This document shows, piece after piece, positions 1 through 8,928 of a stretch of 56,148 bases of DNA (position 1 is its first letter; each line of letters begins with the position of its first letter). Source of the DNA: Clostridia bacterium (GTDB lineage: Bacteria > Bacillota > Clostridia > Oscillospirales > CAG-272); contig JAFVQL010000081.1 of assembly GCA_017504785.1 (NCBI GenBank), forward strand, positions 1 through 56,148, in the 5' to 3' direction. The position numbers and the translations under genes are program-made. The notes below the pieces were generated by a model, which saw only the letters and a program-made list of their open reading frames with translations, was not told where the DNA came from and ran no database searches.

Positions 1-705
1 ACCGCGCCCGAGGCAGCACCCGAGAAGAAGCTGTCAGCCGCACAGCGTTATGCGGTGGCGGAGCTTGCAGCGGCGCTCGCGGCAGAGTCCAAAGAAACCG
101 CGCCCGAGGCAGCACCCGAGAAGAAGCTGACAGCCGCACAGCGTTATGCGGTGGCGGAGCTTGCAGCGGCGCTCGCGGCAGAGTCCAAAGAAACCGCGCC
201 CGAGGCAGCACCCGAGAAGAAGCAGACGGCTGCACAGCGTTATGCTGTTGCAGAGCTTGCAGCGGCGCTCGCGGCAGACGGATATAATGAAAATGGCGAG
301 AAGCCGAAGAAGCCCTCGCGCGCCGAGCTGCGTGAGGAGAAAAAGCGCGCCTATGAGGAGGCGGAGCTTGCCGCCGCCCTTGCGGCAGAGTCCGAAGAAA
401 CCGCGCCCGAGGCAGAATCCGAGAAGAAGCTGACAGCCGCACAGCGTTATGCTGTTGCAGAGCTTGCGGCAGCGCTCGCGGCAGAGTCCAAAGAGGGAAC
501 ACCCGAGATCGCTTCCGAGGCAGCACCCGAGAAGAAGCAGACGGCTGCACAGCGTTATGCGGAGGCAGAGCTTGCAGCGGCGCTCGCGGCAGACGGATAT
601 AATGAAAAGGGTGAAAAGCCGAAGAAGCCCTCGCGCGCCGAGCTGCGTGAGGAGAAAAAGCGTGCTTATGCAGAGGCAGAGCTTGCCGCCGCCCTTGCCG
701 AAGAC
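1..705 (+). repeat. In-frame 96-bp tandem repeats and a longer variant module
   Basis: Units start at 1, 97 and 193, with an exact 96-bp period and near-identical sequence (32 residues per unit, core AAQRYAVAELAAALAAES). From about 265 the units alternate with a longer module containing GEKPKKPSRAELREEKKRAY, itself present twice (about 285 and 590). All differences keep the reading frame. The window begins inside a unit, so the array probably extends to the left. Confidence 0.9.
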
Positions 706-3700
706 GAAAAGAGAGCGTCGAAGCAAAAGGCCGAAGATGCATTCATCGCATTCGCGCACGGAGGCAAAAGGAATGCCTTTGCAAGCGAAGAAAAAGAAGT
801 ATACGGAAGAGAAGCGGCCGCAGAGTATTATGCAAACGCCGCCGATCCTCTGCATTCGAATATCAGCGACCGAAAGCTTCGCCGCGCGGCCGACGCTTAC
901 ATCTCCGAGGTAGAGCTTGCGTCGGATGTCGAGGGCGCGGATCTTTCGGCGGACGAGCGTCAGCTTCGTCTGATCTGTGCCGCATCGGAGGCTTTGGAAA
1001 GATCCGAGGCCTTGTCCGGCGCACGCAAGGAAGAGCTGCTGGCCGCGGCAAAGCAGGCTACCAAGCATTCCGATGATAAGAAAAAGCAGAAGAAGCTTGA
1101 CCGCATGACCGCATCGGCCGCAAAGCGCGAGGCGAAGAATGCCGATCGCGCTCTGGAGGAAGACAAGAAGAATCTTGCGCTTCTTGAAAAGAACAGAGAT
1201 ATGGCAGAGGCCAAGGCGCTCGCCGCCGAGCAAGAGGCCGCCGATGCCATGGAAAGAGTATCCGCGCTTCGCGCAGGTGCTTCCAATAAAAAGAAGCTGG
1301 AAGCATACAGCGAGGCCTTAAGCGCAAGCGCAAGAGCCGAGAGCGCAAGACTGACCGCCGATACCCTTGCCGCCGAATACGAGAGCGAAAAGGAAAAAGC
1401 GATCGAGCGCCAGAAGGCAAAGGCCGCCATGCTCGCCTTTGCCGCGGTTGCAAGCGCGGAGTATGAAAACAGCAAGGGAATGCCCCTTTCCGGCAGTGAT
1501 AAGCGTAAGCTGAACACCGCCATTTTGGGTGCACAGCGCCGTTACGACCGCGCTCTGGCTGCTTTCCGCAATGCGGAAGCAAGACTTTCGCTGCTGGCCG
1601 ATGCAAAGGCATCGTCCTCCCGTTTGGCCGCCGCGCGCCGTGATGCCGCAAAGGCAGAGGTGCTTGCCGCCGATGCACAACAGAGGCTGAATACGCTTTT
1701 GGCGACCAGAGAGGCCACCGAGTGCTCGAAGGCACTGAGCAGAAGAGAAAAGGCCGAGCTTTTGGCTCTGGCGATTACCGTCACGGAGAAAAATGATGAA
1801 AAGCTCAAGGCGCGCCTGAAAAAGAGCGTCGCCGCCGCCCTCCGCAAGGAAGAAAAGGCCGCACGCCGCTTTGAAAAGCACTTCGATCGCAATATGGATC
1901 GCTATGAAAAGCGTGCCGCCGAGACCGAGGCAGAGGCACGTGTTGCCGCCGATTTCGCGGCGAAGGCGAAGGCAAAGGCGGATAAGCTTGCCGAGAAGAA
2001 GGCGGAGACCGAGGCACTGCATGCGGCGTACGAGTATGCGCTTTGCGAGCAGTCCCTTGCCGCCGAGGCAAGAGCCGTGGCAGACAGCGCGAGGTTCCAG
2101 CGCGATATTGAAAAGCGCCGCGCCGAGGCCTATAAGGAAGCGGGCGAAGCCATGCTCGCCCTCTCCGCTACGCTGACCGCACGGGATAACGAGCAGAAGA
2201 ACAGTAAAAAGCAGGCGGCGATCGTTTTGTGCGAGACCCGCAAGCTGGATGCCGCGATCGAGGATGCCAACCGCAAGTTCGAGGCGGCTGAAAAGAGAAG
2301 CATTGCCGCCGCTAAAAACGAGCTGGAGCTTCTGGAGCGCAAGCGCGCAAAGAAGGCCGAGATCATGGCCGCGCACGCGACGTATCTGGAAGCAAGGGAA
2401 GAGGCCGAGCGAGCAAATTCCAAGAAGGAAATGCTCGAAAAGGCGAGAATTGCCGCCGAGGGCTCCAAGGCTCTCAAGGCAGAGGAGAAGGCAGAGCTGC
2501 TCTCGCTTGCCACCGAGCTTTCCGCGGATGAGAAGAACACTCTCAAGGCAGAGCTTCTGAAGAAAAAGATCGAATATGCGGCGAAAAAGGAGGCTTTGGC
2601 CGAAAAGAAGCTTGCCGAAGCCGTTTCGCGTCGTGAGGATTCTCTTGAGATCCAATATCTCTATCAGGAGGCCAAGGCGCACATCGCCGAGGAATCCGCG
2701 AACGAAAAGAAGAAAAAGGCCGAGCGCCTTGCGCGCCGAAGGGTAAACAGGAAGGCGCAAAAGAAGGCGTACAAGGATGCACTGCTCGAGCAAGCAAGAG
2801 CCGAGCGGGAAAGAGAGCGCGCAGAGGAGCTGAAGGCGAAGAGGATCGCCAAGAAGGAAAAGAGCGAGCAGCATAAGGAAGCTGCCGCCGCTATGCTCGC
2901 CTTTGCCGCCGCCTTTGCACCGATCGACAAGAAAAAGAAGACGAAGGCAAAGGAAGCGGAGATTTTAAGCACCGTTCTCGGAAAGCCCTCTTATACGGGA
3001 TTCATTGGAACGGAGATCACCGAGGCAGAGAAGCAGTATGAGAACGCGATCCTCGCGGAAGAGGCCGCACGCGCAAGAGTGCGCGCGCTGGAAAGCGAAA
3101 GATCGACGAAGAAGGAGCGCAAGGCAGCGCTTCTCGCCGTCGGCCTTGCCGAGGAAGAAACGATCCGCGCTGAGCGCAGACTCGAAAAGCTGGAGGCCGC
3201 AAAGCGTGCCGCCGAGAAATCCAAGGCGCTTTCGCCCGAGGAGAAGGCGGAAATGCTTGCGCTTGCCGCTTCGGCGAAAACCGCCGCGAAGAGCAAAAAG
3301 GCCGCTCGTAAAGCGCAGAAGAAGCTACTTAGGGCTGAAATGCAAAAGAGCCTTGCCGAAGGACTTGCCGCCGACGAGGCAGCCCTCGCCGCAAAGCTGA
3401 AGGTAAAGCAGCTCGCAGAGGAAGAAAAGAGCGCGCAGCAGAGGGAAGAGATCGAGGCTATGCTCGCCTTTGCCGCCGCCTTAGCACCGATCGAAAAGAA
3501 AAAGAAGGTGCAGGCGAAGGAAGAGAAGGTTTTAGGCACCGTTCTCGGAAAGTCCTCTTATACGGGATTCATCGGAACGGAGATCACCGAAGCGGAGAAG
3601 CAGTATGAGAATGCGCTTCTTGCGGAGGTGACCGCGCGCGAGAGAGTGCGCGCGCTGAAGGCCGAAAGAGCGGAAGAGAAGGAGCGCAAGGCAGCACTTC

Positions 3701-6246
3701 TGGCTGTCGGCATCGCCGAGGAAGAAAGGATCCGCGCCGAGCGCAGACTCGAAAAGCTGGAGGCCGCAAAGCGTGCCGCCGAGAAGCTCGAAAAGGTCGA
3801 AAAGATCTCGCCCGAAAAGAAGGCGGAAATGCTTGCGCTTGCCGCTTCGGCAAACGCGGCCTCGAAGCGTGAAAGAGCCGCTCTGAAAAAGCAAAAGAGT
3901 GCCGTTAAGGCTCTGAAGCAGGAAGCACGCGCCGAAAAGCGCGCCGCCCGCCGCACGCAAAGCCAGCTCCGCGACTGGGAAAAGAAGGTCGCAAAGGCAG
4001 AGGCGACGGCGATCGTTTCCGAGGAGCGCAAGACCTTGGCGAAGTCCAAGGCAAAGCAAGCGCGCCTCGAGAAGAAGAGCGAGAAGGCACTGGAGCGTGC
4101 TTACAAGGAAGCTCTTGTCAGCGAATACAAGGCAGATAAGGCAAGAAGAAAGGCCGATTCCGCCCAAGCCGCAAGACAGAGCAAGCGCGAAAAGGAAGCG
4201 CGCATTGCAGAGCATAAGGAAGCAGCGCTTGCCATGCTCGCCTTTGCCGCCGCTATGGATAAGGAAAGCAAGCGCGAAAGAAGGGAAAAGAATGCCCTCT
4301 TGAGAGAGGTAATTCTTGAAGAGCGCAGAAAGGAAATTGCCGAAAGAAGAGCCCTCGCCGACGAAGCGAAGGCCAGAAGAAAGAGCAAGCTCGAAGAGCG
4401 CTCCGCAAAAGAGGTCGAGCTGTATGCGCGCGCCTTGGAAAGAAAGGCAATGCGCGCGGAGCAGAAGGCTCTCCTTCTCGTTCCCGTAAAGGGAAAGGCC
4501 AAGAAAAAGCTTAAGGCTTATGAGGCGGCGCTGTTTGACAGAGCCGAGGCAGACGAGGCAAGAACGCTTGCAAATACGTTGAACGGCGAGGATGCCGCAC
4601 CCGTTGCCATCGCCGCGCCTCTTAGCCGCAAGGCACAGAAACTGCAGCAAAGTGCGGATGAGGCAGTCAACAAGCAGAAGAAGGCGCATAAGCGCCTGAA
4701 TGCAGAGGCTCGCTATGCCGATAAGGTTGCGCGCCGCAAGGACGAAAGCCTGCAAAAGAAGTACGATTCCAAGATGAAAAAGCTTCAAAAGCGCGCGAGC
4801 AAGGCAGATCTTGCTGCAGAAATGGCGCAGATGAAGCTGGATGCACAGCTGTATAAGGATGGCGTAAAGCACGAGCCGACCGCTCCCGCACAGGTGCAGA
4901 ATACCGAAGCACAGGCTTCGCAGCCGAAGCATACTTACGTAGACAAGGCCGACAGAAGACTGCAAAAGAAGCAGCAGAAGGCGGCGTTTGCCCGCGAGAA
5001 GAAGGAGCTGAAGCGCGAGTTCAAGCGTTACGTCATCGAATCCAGAGTGCAGAAGAGGGATCTCAATGCGTTGCGTAAGGCGGCGCTTGCAGGTCGAATC
5101 AAGGATGAAAGACTCGCAAGAAAGCTGCAGTACGAGCAGAAGGTAGAGCAAAAGCAAAGAGTCAAGGATGAAAAGGCTTGGAAGGCCTTGGAAAAGCATG
5201 ATGAAAAGCTTACGCGCCACTACTCGTATATGAGCCTTCTCGAGCTGGATCGCAGAGATCAAGAACGCTTGAAGGTGAAGGCAGAGGAGCAGAAGAAGAA
5301 GCTCGCGCCTGCCGCCGAGACGGAGGATCCCTTCGCAAGAGGCATCTTTACGAAAAAGCTTACCCGAAGAGAGCGTCTTGCGCGCAATCGTGCGTACAAG
5401 AAGCGTGATATCAAAACGCTGAAGGCACGCTACGATATCGTGATTGCAGAGGCGAAGCGCGATCTTGCGCTTGCACTTTGCGATCTCTCCTGCACCAAGG
5501 CGAATGCAAAGCGCATTGAGGCGGAAACCAAGAAGAGGATCTGGAGGCTTTGTGCAAATAAGCGCCGTGCGCTGCAGAACGAAAAGGTGGATAACCACCG
5601 CTACTTCCGCTGCCTGCGTAAATCGAGGATCAAGCCGAAGAACTACCGTGTGGATCGCGCGGAGCTTGCCCGCTTGTACGAGAAGCTCGAAAGGCTTTTG
5701 GAAATGCGCGACAAGGTCAACGAAAGCCTCTACACCGTATATTCTTACGATTCCTATAAGAGGCTCGGCCGCGTGGATACGCCTTGGCACAAGGCATTCA
5801 TGCGCGAGAAGAAGCGCTGGCACAAGAAGCTGCGCCCCGATCTGCGCGTGATCGATTCGATGAATCTTTCCCGCCGCGATAAGCAAAAGCTGCGCGCGGA
5901 TCTTGACTGCGTTGCCACCTCTCACGCCGATATCGTGGAGACGAAATGCCGTATCCAGAAGCAGAAGCTGAAGGGCGCGGCGAAGCGCCTGCAAAAGCAG
6001 GAGATCAAGGCGATGAAGCGCGATGCGATCAAGGCACATAATCACATGAAGCGCAAGATGAACATCGCAAGAGCCAAGGCGGATAAGAGAGATTTCTGGT
6101 ACGTATCCATGCTGTCGCTCGCGATCACGCTTTCGCTGATCTGCATCTGCGTTTTGGGCTGGCATTGGTTCGGGGATAAGATCATGGGCTTCATGAATGC
6201 AAATTTCCCGAGCATCGTAACTAAGATCAAGTCACTGCTGAAATAA
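1..6246 (+). CDS. Giant Ala/Lys/Glu-rich coiled-coil protein with C-terminal membrane anchor (5' partial)
   Basis: The frame is open from base 1, so the true start lies outside the window; 2081 residues are visible. Composition is dominated by A, K, E and R with almost no Pro or Gly, as expected for very long alpha-helical coiled coils. The N-terminal part seen here is a tandem 32-residue repeat; further in, a block of about 189 residues is duplicated in tandem. The last 50 residues hold a single hydrophobic helix (about 6115-6165, MLSLAITLSLICICVLGW) preceded by many Lys/Arg, then a short tail ending KIKSLLK. This fits a tail-anchored protein with the giant rod in the cytoplasm. A small charged protein follows 58 bp downstream. 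I recognise no family; a structural or scaffold role is inference. The repetitive DNA makes its length liable to assembly error. Confidence 0.85.
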   Translation, partial: TAPEAAPEKKLSAAQRYAVAELAAALAAESKETAPEAAPEKKLTAAQRYAVAELAAALAAESKETAPEAAPEKKQTAAQRYAVAELAAALAADGYNENGEKPKKPSRAELREEKKRAYEEAELAAALAAESEETAPEAESEKKLTAAQRYAVAELAAALAAESKEGTPEIASEAAPEKKQTAAQRYAEAELAAALAADGYNEKGEKPKKPSRAELREEKKRAYAEAELAAALAEDEKRASKQKAEDAFIAFAHGGKRNAFASEEKEVYGREAAAEYYANAADPLHSNISDRKLRRAADAYISEVELASDVEGADLSADERQLRLICAASEALERSEALSGARKEELLAAAKQATKHSDDKKKQKKLDRMTASAAKREAKNADRALEEDKKNLALLEKNRDMAEAKALAAEQEAADAMERVSALRAGASNKKKLEAYSEALSASARAESARLTADTLAAEYESEKEKAIERQKAKAAMLAFAAVASAEYENSKGMPLSGSDKRKLNTAILGAQRRYDRALAAFRNAEARLSLLADAKASSSRLAAARRDAAKAEVLAADAQQRLNTLLATREATECSKALSRREKAELLALAITVTEKNDEKLKARLKKSVAAALRKEEKAARRFEKHFDRNMDRYEKRAAETEAEARVAADFAAKAKAKADKLAEKKAETEALHAAYEYALCEQSLAAEARAVADSARFQRDIEKRRAEAYKEAGEAMLALSATLTARDNEQKNSKKQAAIVLCETRKLDAAIEDANRKFEAAEKRSIAAAKNELELLERKRAKKAEIMAAHATYLEAREEAERANSKKEMLEKARIAAEGSKALKAEEKAELLSLATELSADEKNTLKAELLKKKIEYAAKKEALAEKKLAEAVSRREDSLEIQYLYQEAKAHIAEESANEKKKKAERLARRRVNRKAQKKAYKDALLEQARAERERERAEELKAKRIAKKEKSEQHKEAAAAMLAFAAAFAPIDKKKKTKAKEAEILSTVLGKPSYTGFIGTEITEAEKQYENAILAEEAARARVRALESERSTKKERKAALLAVGLAEEETIRAERRLEKLEAAKRAAEKSKALSPEEKAEMLALAASAKTAAKSKKAARKAQKKLLRAEMQKSLAEGLAADEAALAAKLKVKQLAEEEKSAQQREEIEAMLAFAAALAPIEKKKKVQAKEEKVLGTVLGKSSYTGFIGTEITEAEKQYENALLAEVTARERVRALKAERAEEKERKAALLAVGIAEEERIRAERRLEKLEAAKRAAEKLEKVEKISPEKKAEMLALAASANAASKRERAALKKQKSAVKALKQEARAEKRAARRTQSQLRDWEKKVAKAEATAIVSEERKTLAKSKAKQARLEKKSEKALERAYKEALVSEYKADKARRKADSAQAARQSKREKEARIAEHKEAALAMLAFAAAMDKESKRERREKNALLREVILEERRKEIAERRALADEAKARRKSKLEERSAKEVELYARALERKAMRAEQKALLLVPVKGKAKKKLKAYEAALFDRAEADEARTLANTLNGEDAAPVAIAAPLSRKAQKLQQSADEAVNKQKKAHKRLNAEARYADKVARRKDESLQKKYDSKMKKLQKRASKADLAAEMAQMKLDAQLYKDGVKHEPTAPAQVQNTEAQASQPKHTYVDKADRRLQKKQQKAAFAREKKELKREFKRYVIESRVQKRDLNALRKAALAGRIKDERLARKLQYEQKVEQKQRVKDEKAWKALEKHDEKLTRHYSYMSLLELDRRDQERLKVKAEEQKKKLAPAAETEDPFARGIFTKKLTRRERLARNRAYKKRDIKTLKARYDIVIAEAKRDLALALCDLSCTKANAKRIEAETKKRIWRLCANKRRALQNEKVDNHRYFRCLRKSRIKPKNYRVDRAELARLYEKLERLLEMRDKVNESLYTVYSYDSYKRLGRVDTPWHKAFMREKKRWHKKLRPDLRVIDSMNLSRRDKQKLRADLDCVATSHADIVETKCRIQKQKLKGAAKRLQKQEIKAMKRDAIKAHNHMKRKMNIARAKADKRDFWYVSMLSLAITLSLICICVLGWHWFGDKIMGFMNANFPSIVTKIKSLLK
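2890..4023 (+). repeat. Tandem duplication of a ~567-bp (189-residue) coding block
   Basis: The segment carrying GKPSYTGFIGTEITEAEKQY (DNA near 2971) recurs 567 bp later as GKSSYTGFIGTEITEAEKQY (near 3538). Flanking residues also match, for example KAALLAVG, RAERRLEKLEAAKRAAEK and AEMLALAAS. This is an internal duplication that kept the frame. Edges are approximate. Confidence 0.8.
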
Positions 6247-6253
6247 TCAGAAA

Positions 6254-6286
6254 GCTCTCTCGGATGCAAGCCGCATCCGAGAGAGC
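6254..6286 (+). promoter_or_regulatory. Perfect 14-bp intercistronic stem-loop
   Basis: GCTCTCTCGGATGC (6254-6267) pairs perfectly with 6273-6286 around an AAGCC loop. No T-run follows; the ribosome binding site of the next small gene comes right after. It is therefore more likely an RNA-stability or processing hairpin between the giant gene and its small partner than a strong terminator. Confidence 0.7.
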
Positions 6287-6304
6287 ACAGAGGAGAAAAC
6301 CGGT

Positions 6305-6520
6305 ATGAAAAAGAAGGAAAACACCATACAAGAGCTCAGCCTGCTGACCGAGGCACAGCGCGGCGAAAGGCAGAGAGATCTTGAAAAGCAGCGCCTTGAG
6401 ATCACGCGCGAGATCGAAAAAGTACTAAAGGATATTTCCGGTCTGAAAAAGGGTCGAAGCGTGAAGATGCCGCATCCGAGAAGGCTGGGGCGCCGCCCGA
6501 ACGACGTTTTGGACGATTGA
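6305..6520 (+). CDS. Small highly charged helical protein
   Basis: This is a 71-residue protein starting at ATG 6305 behind a GAGGAG ribosome binding site. It is rich in Lys, Arg and Glu; residues about 14-50 (GERQRDLEKQRLEITREIEK and onward) predict a single long helix, followed by a basic Pro/Arg tail (MPHPRRLGRRPND). There is no signal peptide or membrane segment. It lies 58 bp after the giant coiled-coil gene, separated only by a hairpin, so co-transcription is likely and it may bind or regulate the rod protein. I do not recognise the family. Confidence 0.6.
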   Translation: MKKKENTIQELSLLTEAQRGERQRDLEKQRLEITREIEKVLKDISGLKKGRSVKMPHPRRLGRRPNDVLDD

Positions 6521-6555
6521 TTTTGCCGTTTTTTTCATTAAATTTGCAAAAACAC

Positions 6556-6583
6556 TTGATTTTTTGAAAAAATATGGTATAAT
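6556..6583 (+). promoter_or_regulatory. Sigma-A promoter of the rimP-infB operon
   Basis: TTGATT (6556-6561), a 16-base spacer and TATAAT (6578-6583), preceded by an A/T-rich stretch. The distance to rimP leaves a leader of about 120 nt that contains a hairpin. Confidence 0.8.
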
Positions 6584-6604
6584 GTTATTGAACAGAATAG
6601 AGAG

Positions 6605-6636
6605 GATGAAGAGTGGCTTGCGGGTCACTCTTCATT
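6605..6636 (+). promoter_or_regulatory. Leader hairpin upstream of rimP
   Basis: ATGAAGAGTG (6606-6615) pairs with CACTCTTCAT (6626-6635), extendable by G-U/C-G pairs to a four-base loop, then TTTGTTGTT. Many Bacillota carry a hairpin in the rimP-nusA leader; a role in attenuation or NusA feedback is inferred, not shown. Confidence 0.6.
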
Positions 6637-6708
6637 TGTTGTTCGGATGGCGCTGCCTCCGCAGGTTCCGGCGGCGTATAATAACATAAATATAAAGGAA
6701 GAGAATGC

Positions 6709-7176
6709 ATGAAAAAAAGTGTCAAGGACACGGTGCGTGAGGCGATCTTGCCCACGGTCACAGAGCTCGGATATCGCATCTGGGACATCACCTATGCAAA
6801 GGTCGGCGCGGATTATCATCTGGAGATCACGATCGATAGCGATGCGGGCATCCAGATCGAGGATTGCGAGCGCGTGCATCGCGCGATCGACCCGATCCTC
6901 GATGCGGCGGATCCGATCGAGGGCTTCTATTATCTGGAGGTCTCCTCGCCCGGAATCGAAAGAGAGCTTCGTACAGAGGAGCATATTACGGCTTTTCTCG
7001 GTGCGCGCGTGGAGGCAAAGCTTTTTTCGCCGAAGGACGGAAAGCGCGCCGTGCGCGGTACGCTTCTTTCGCTTGAGGAGAGCGGCGCCGTTCGCATCAA
7101 GGAGGATGCGGGGAATGAGATGCTTTTGGAAAAAGGCGAAATATCCCGTCTTGCAACTCTGTTTTTTGAGGAATAA
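6709..7176 (+). CDS. rimP: Ribosome maturation factor RimP
   Basis: This 155-residue protein has the RimP N-terminal pattern (ELGYRIWDITYAKVGADYHL, then ITIDSDAGIQIEDC) and the family hallmark LEVSSPGIERELR, followed by the small beta-barrel C-terminal domain. RimP binds the 30S subunit during its assembly. It is the first gene after the operon promoter, starts with ATG behind AAGGAAGAG, and is followed after 37 bp by nusA, the usual order in Bacillota. Length is normal for the family. Confidence 0.95.
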   Translation: MKKSVKDTVREAILPTVTELGYRIWDITYAKVGADYHLEITIDSDAGIQIEDCERVHRAIDPILDAADPIEGFYYLEVSSPGIERELRTEEHITAFLGARVEAKLFSPKDGKRAVRGTLLSLEESGAVRIKEDAGNEMLLEKGEISRLATLFFEE

Positions 7177-7213
7177 TAAGGAAAGGAATGCGTAGCTTTT
7201 ACGCGACATAAAA

Positions 7214-8122
7214 ATGAATCAGGATTTTTACACAGCGTTGGACCTTTTGGAAAAGGAAAAAGGAATTCCCAAGGAGTATATGATCGAGAAGATCGAGGCT
7301 GCCTTGGCCAATGCCTGCCGCAAGGAGGTCGGCCAGACCACCGTTGTGCGCGTGCAGATCGATCCCGTGAAGCAGGATATGAAGGTGTTTCAGCAGAGAG
7401 CCGTTGTGGCAGACGGAGAGGTGGAGGATCCCAAGACCCAGATCGCCCTTTCGGATGCAAAAGCGATCAGCCGCCGCCATAAGCTTGGCGGCACGGTGGA
7501 GACCGAGCTGAAGACCAAGACCTTCCGCCGCCTCAGCGCACAGGCAGGAAAGCAGATGATCATTCAGGCCATCCGCGATGCCGAGAGAGAAAGACAGACG
7601 CGCGAATACGAGGAAAAGAAGGAAGCCATTATCACGGCGATCGTGGATAAGGTGGATACCACCACGGGCAACCTTATTTTGGATACCGGCACGGGCTATG
7701 CAACGCTTATGAAGTCGGAGCAGATCCCCGGTCAGTTCCACGACGTCGGCGACCGTATCAAGGTATTTATTTCCGAGGTGAAGAGCGGAGAGACCCGCGG
7801 TCCGCTGGTAACGCTCTCTCGCGCACATCCCCATTTTGTAAAGCGTCTTTTCGAGCTTGAGATCCCCGAGATCCAGGACGGAACGATTGTGATCCGCAGC
7901 GTGGCAAGAGATGCGGGCAGCCGCACGAAGATCGCTGTGGAATCCAGAGATGAAAACGTAGATGCGATCGGCTCTTGTATCGGTAAGAACGGTATGCGTA
8001 TCGGCGCGATCCTTGCCGAGCTCGGAGAAGAGAAGATCGATATTATTCAGTACAACGAGGACCCCGTCACCTTCGTTTGCGAGGCACTTTCGCCCGCGAA
8101 GGTAATTTCCGCCGAGATGTAA
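7214..8122 (+). CDS. nusA: Transcription factor NusA, truncated by in-frame TAA before KH2
   Basis: This 302-residue product binds RNA polymerase and controls pausing, termination and antitermination. Visible are the N-terminal RNAP-binding domain (about 1-130), an S1 domain (about 135-200) and KH1 with its GXXG loop (SCIGKNGMRIGAIL). Translation stops at TAA 8120-8122, directly after VISAEM. The same frame continues for 40 codons (8123-8242) with a typical KH2 sequence including [20 protein letters not shown], and ends at TAA 8243-8245, which would give a normal-looking 343-residue NusA. Either one base is wrong in the assembly, or this strain carries a real nonsense mutation in a normally essential gene. 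TAA ends neighbouring genes (rimP, infB), so recoding is unlikely. Confidence 0.9.
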   Translation: MNQDFYTALDLLEKEKGIPKEYMIEKIEAALANACRKEVGQTTVVRVQIDPVKQDMKVFQQRAVVADGEVEDPKTQIALSDAKAISRRHKLGGTVETELKTKTFRRLSAQAGKQMIIQAIRDAERERQTREYEEKKEAIITAIVDKVDTTTGNLILDTGTGYATLMKSEQIPGQFHDVGDRIKVFISEVKSGETRGPLVTLSRAHPHFVKRLFELEIPEIQDGTIVIRSVARDAGSRTKIAVESRDENVDAIGSCIGKNGMRIGAILAELGEEKIDIIQYNEDPVTFVCEALSPAKVISAEM

Positions 8123-8245
8123 GGCGAGCGCACCTGCCACGTGACCGTTGCACCCGATCAGCTTTCGCTTGCGATCGGACGCGAGGGTCAGAATGCAAAG
8201 CTTGCCGCTAAGCTCACCGGTATGAAGGTGGATATCAAGGCATAA
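8123..8245 (+). pseudogene. nusA: Out-of-product 3' part of nusA encoding KH2
   Basis: These are forty in-frame codons after the premature TAA, encoding the conserved second half of KH2 ([13 protein letters not shown], then [11 protein letters not shown]). Protein-level conservation is intact, with no frameshift or second stop, so the interruption is recent or artefactual. No ribosome binding site and good start codon are seen that would let this part be made separately. Confidence 0.85.
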
Positions 8246-8277
8246 ATTTCTCTGAAAAAGATAAGGAGGGAAAAGAT

Positions 8278-8565
8278 ATGGCACAAGTGCTATCACCGCG
8301 TAAGCTCCCCGTTCGCAAATGCACGGGTTGTGCAGAGCATTTTCCGAAAATGCAGCTGATTCGTGTTTTAAGAACGCCGGAGGGCGAGATCCTTTTGGAT
8401 GCTACGGGCAAAAAGTCCGGCAGAGGCGCATATCTTTGCAAGAATCCCGCCTGCTTGAAAAAAGCGAAGAAGGCAAGGCGCCTCGAGGCATCGCTCGAAT
8501 GCGAGATCCCCGAAGAGGTTTTTGCTCGCCTGGAGGAGGAGTTAACAGGTGCAATCGAATCATGA
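8278..8565 (+). CDS. ylxR: YlxR (RnpM/DUF448) RNA-binding protein
   Basis: A 95-residue protein with the YlxR signature: RKCTGCAEHFPK near the N-terminus and GRGAYLC with a following Cys (NPACLKKA) in the middle. Family members are small RNA-binding proteins always found between nusA and ylxQ/infB in Bacillota, and were reported to modulate RNase P. ATG 8278 follows an AAGGAGGG ribosome binding site. It overlaps the next gene by 17 bases, indicating translational coupling. Confidence 0.93.
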   Translation: MAQVLSPRKLPVRKCTGCAEHFPKMQLIRVLRTPEGEILLDATGKKSGRGAYLCKNPACLKKAKKARRLEASLECEIPEEVFARLEEELTGAIES

Positions 8566-8923
8566 TCAAAGACTGTGCGGCATGCTCGGATTTGCTATGC
8601 GTGCCGGAAAGCTTTGCATAGGAACGCCGCTCGTTTGCAAGGCACTGGGATCGAAGGGCTTTGGAGGCATTCGCCTCGTGCTCTTGAGCGCAGGTGCTTC
8701 GGAAGGAACGAAAAAGAAGATTCGCTGCAAATGCGAATTCTACGGCATGGGCCTATGGGAGATCCCGCAGGACCCCGAAGCACTTGGCAGACTTCTCGGA
8801 AAGTCGTATGCCCCCGCTGCCGTCGGCGTTTGTGATGACGGCTTCGCCAGAGAGATCGATGCCACCATGGCATTACGAAACAACGATACAGAAAGGAAGT
8901 TTCCACCCATCGGAAACCGGTGA
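8549..8923 (+). CDS. ylxQ: L7Ae/L30e-family ribosomal-like protein YlxQ
   Basis: This 124-residue protein starts at GTG 8549 inside the end of ylxR. The N-terminal MLGFAMRAGKLCIGT and the later GIRLVLLSAGASEGTKKKI match the L7Ae/L30e/S12e fold that binds kink-turn RNA. Its position between ylxR and infB is diagnostic for YlxQ. Its stop TGA overlaps a possible GTG start of infB. The C-terminal tail of about 20 residues is less conserved in appearance. Confidence 0.88.
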   Translation: MQSNHDQRLCGMLGFAMRAGKLCIGTPLVCKALGSKGFGGIRLVLLSAGASEGTKKKIRCKCEFYGMGLWEIPQDPEALGRLLGKSYAPAAVGVCDDGFAREIDATMALRNNDTERKFPPIGNR

Positions 8924-8928
8924 TATAT

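Noticed and set aside
1-705. Tandem repeats considered as a CRISPR or minisatellite array
   Set aside because: Units are in frame, 96 bp, coding and without spacers; they belong to the coiled-coil protein.
3532-6165. 877-codon open frame on the minus strand across the giant coiled-coil gene
   Set aside because: It is the complement of a highly biased coding sequence; no ribosome binding site, Leu/Cys-rich nonsense composition, and the plus-strand gene is clear.
8120-8122. Stop-codon recoding as explanation for the nusA TAA
   Set aside because: TAA is used as an ordinary stop in adjacent genes (rimP, infB), so lineage-wide reassignment does not fit.
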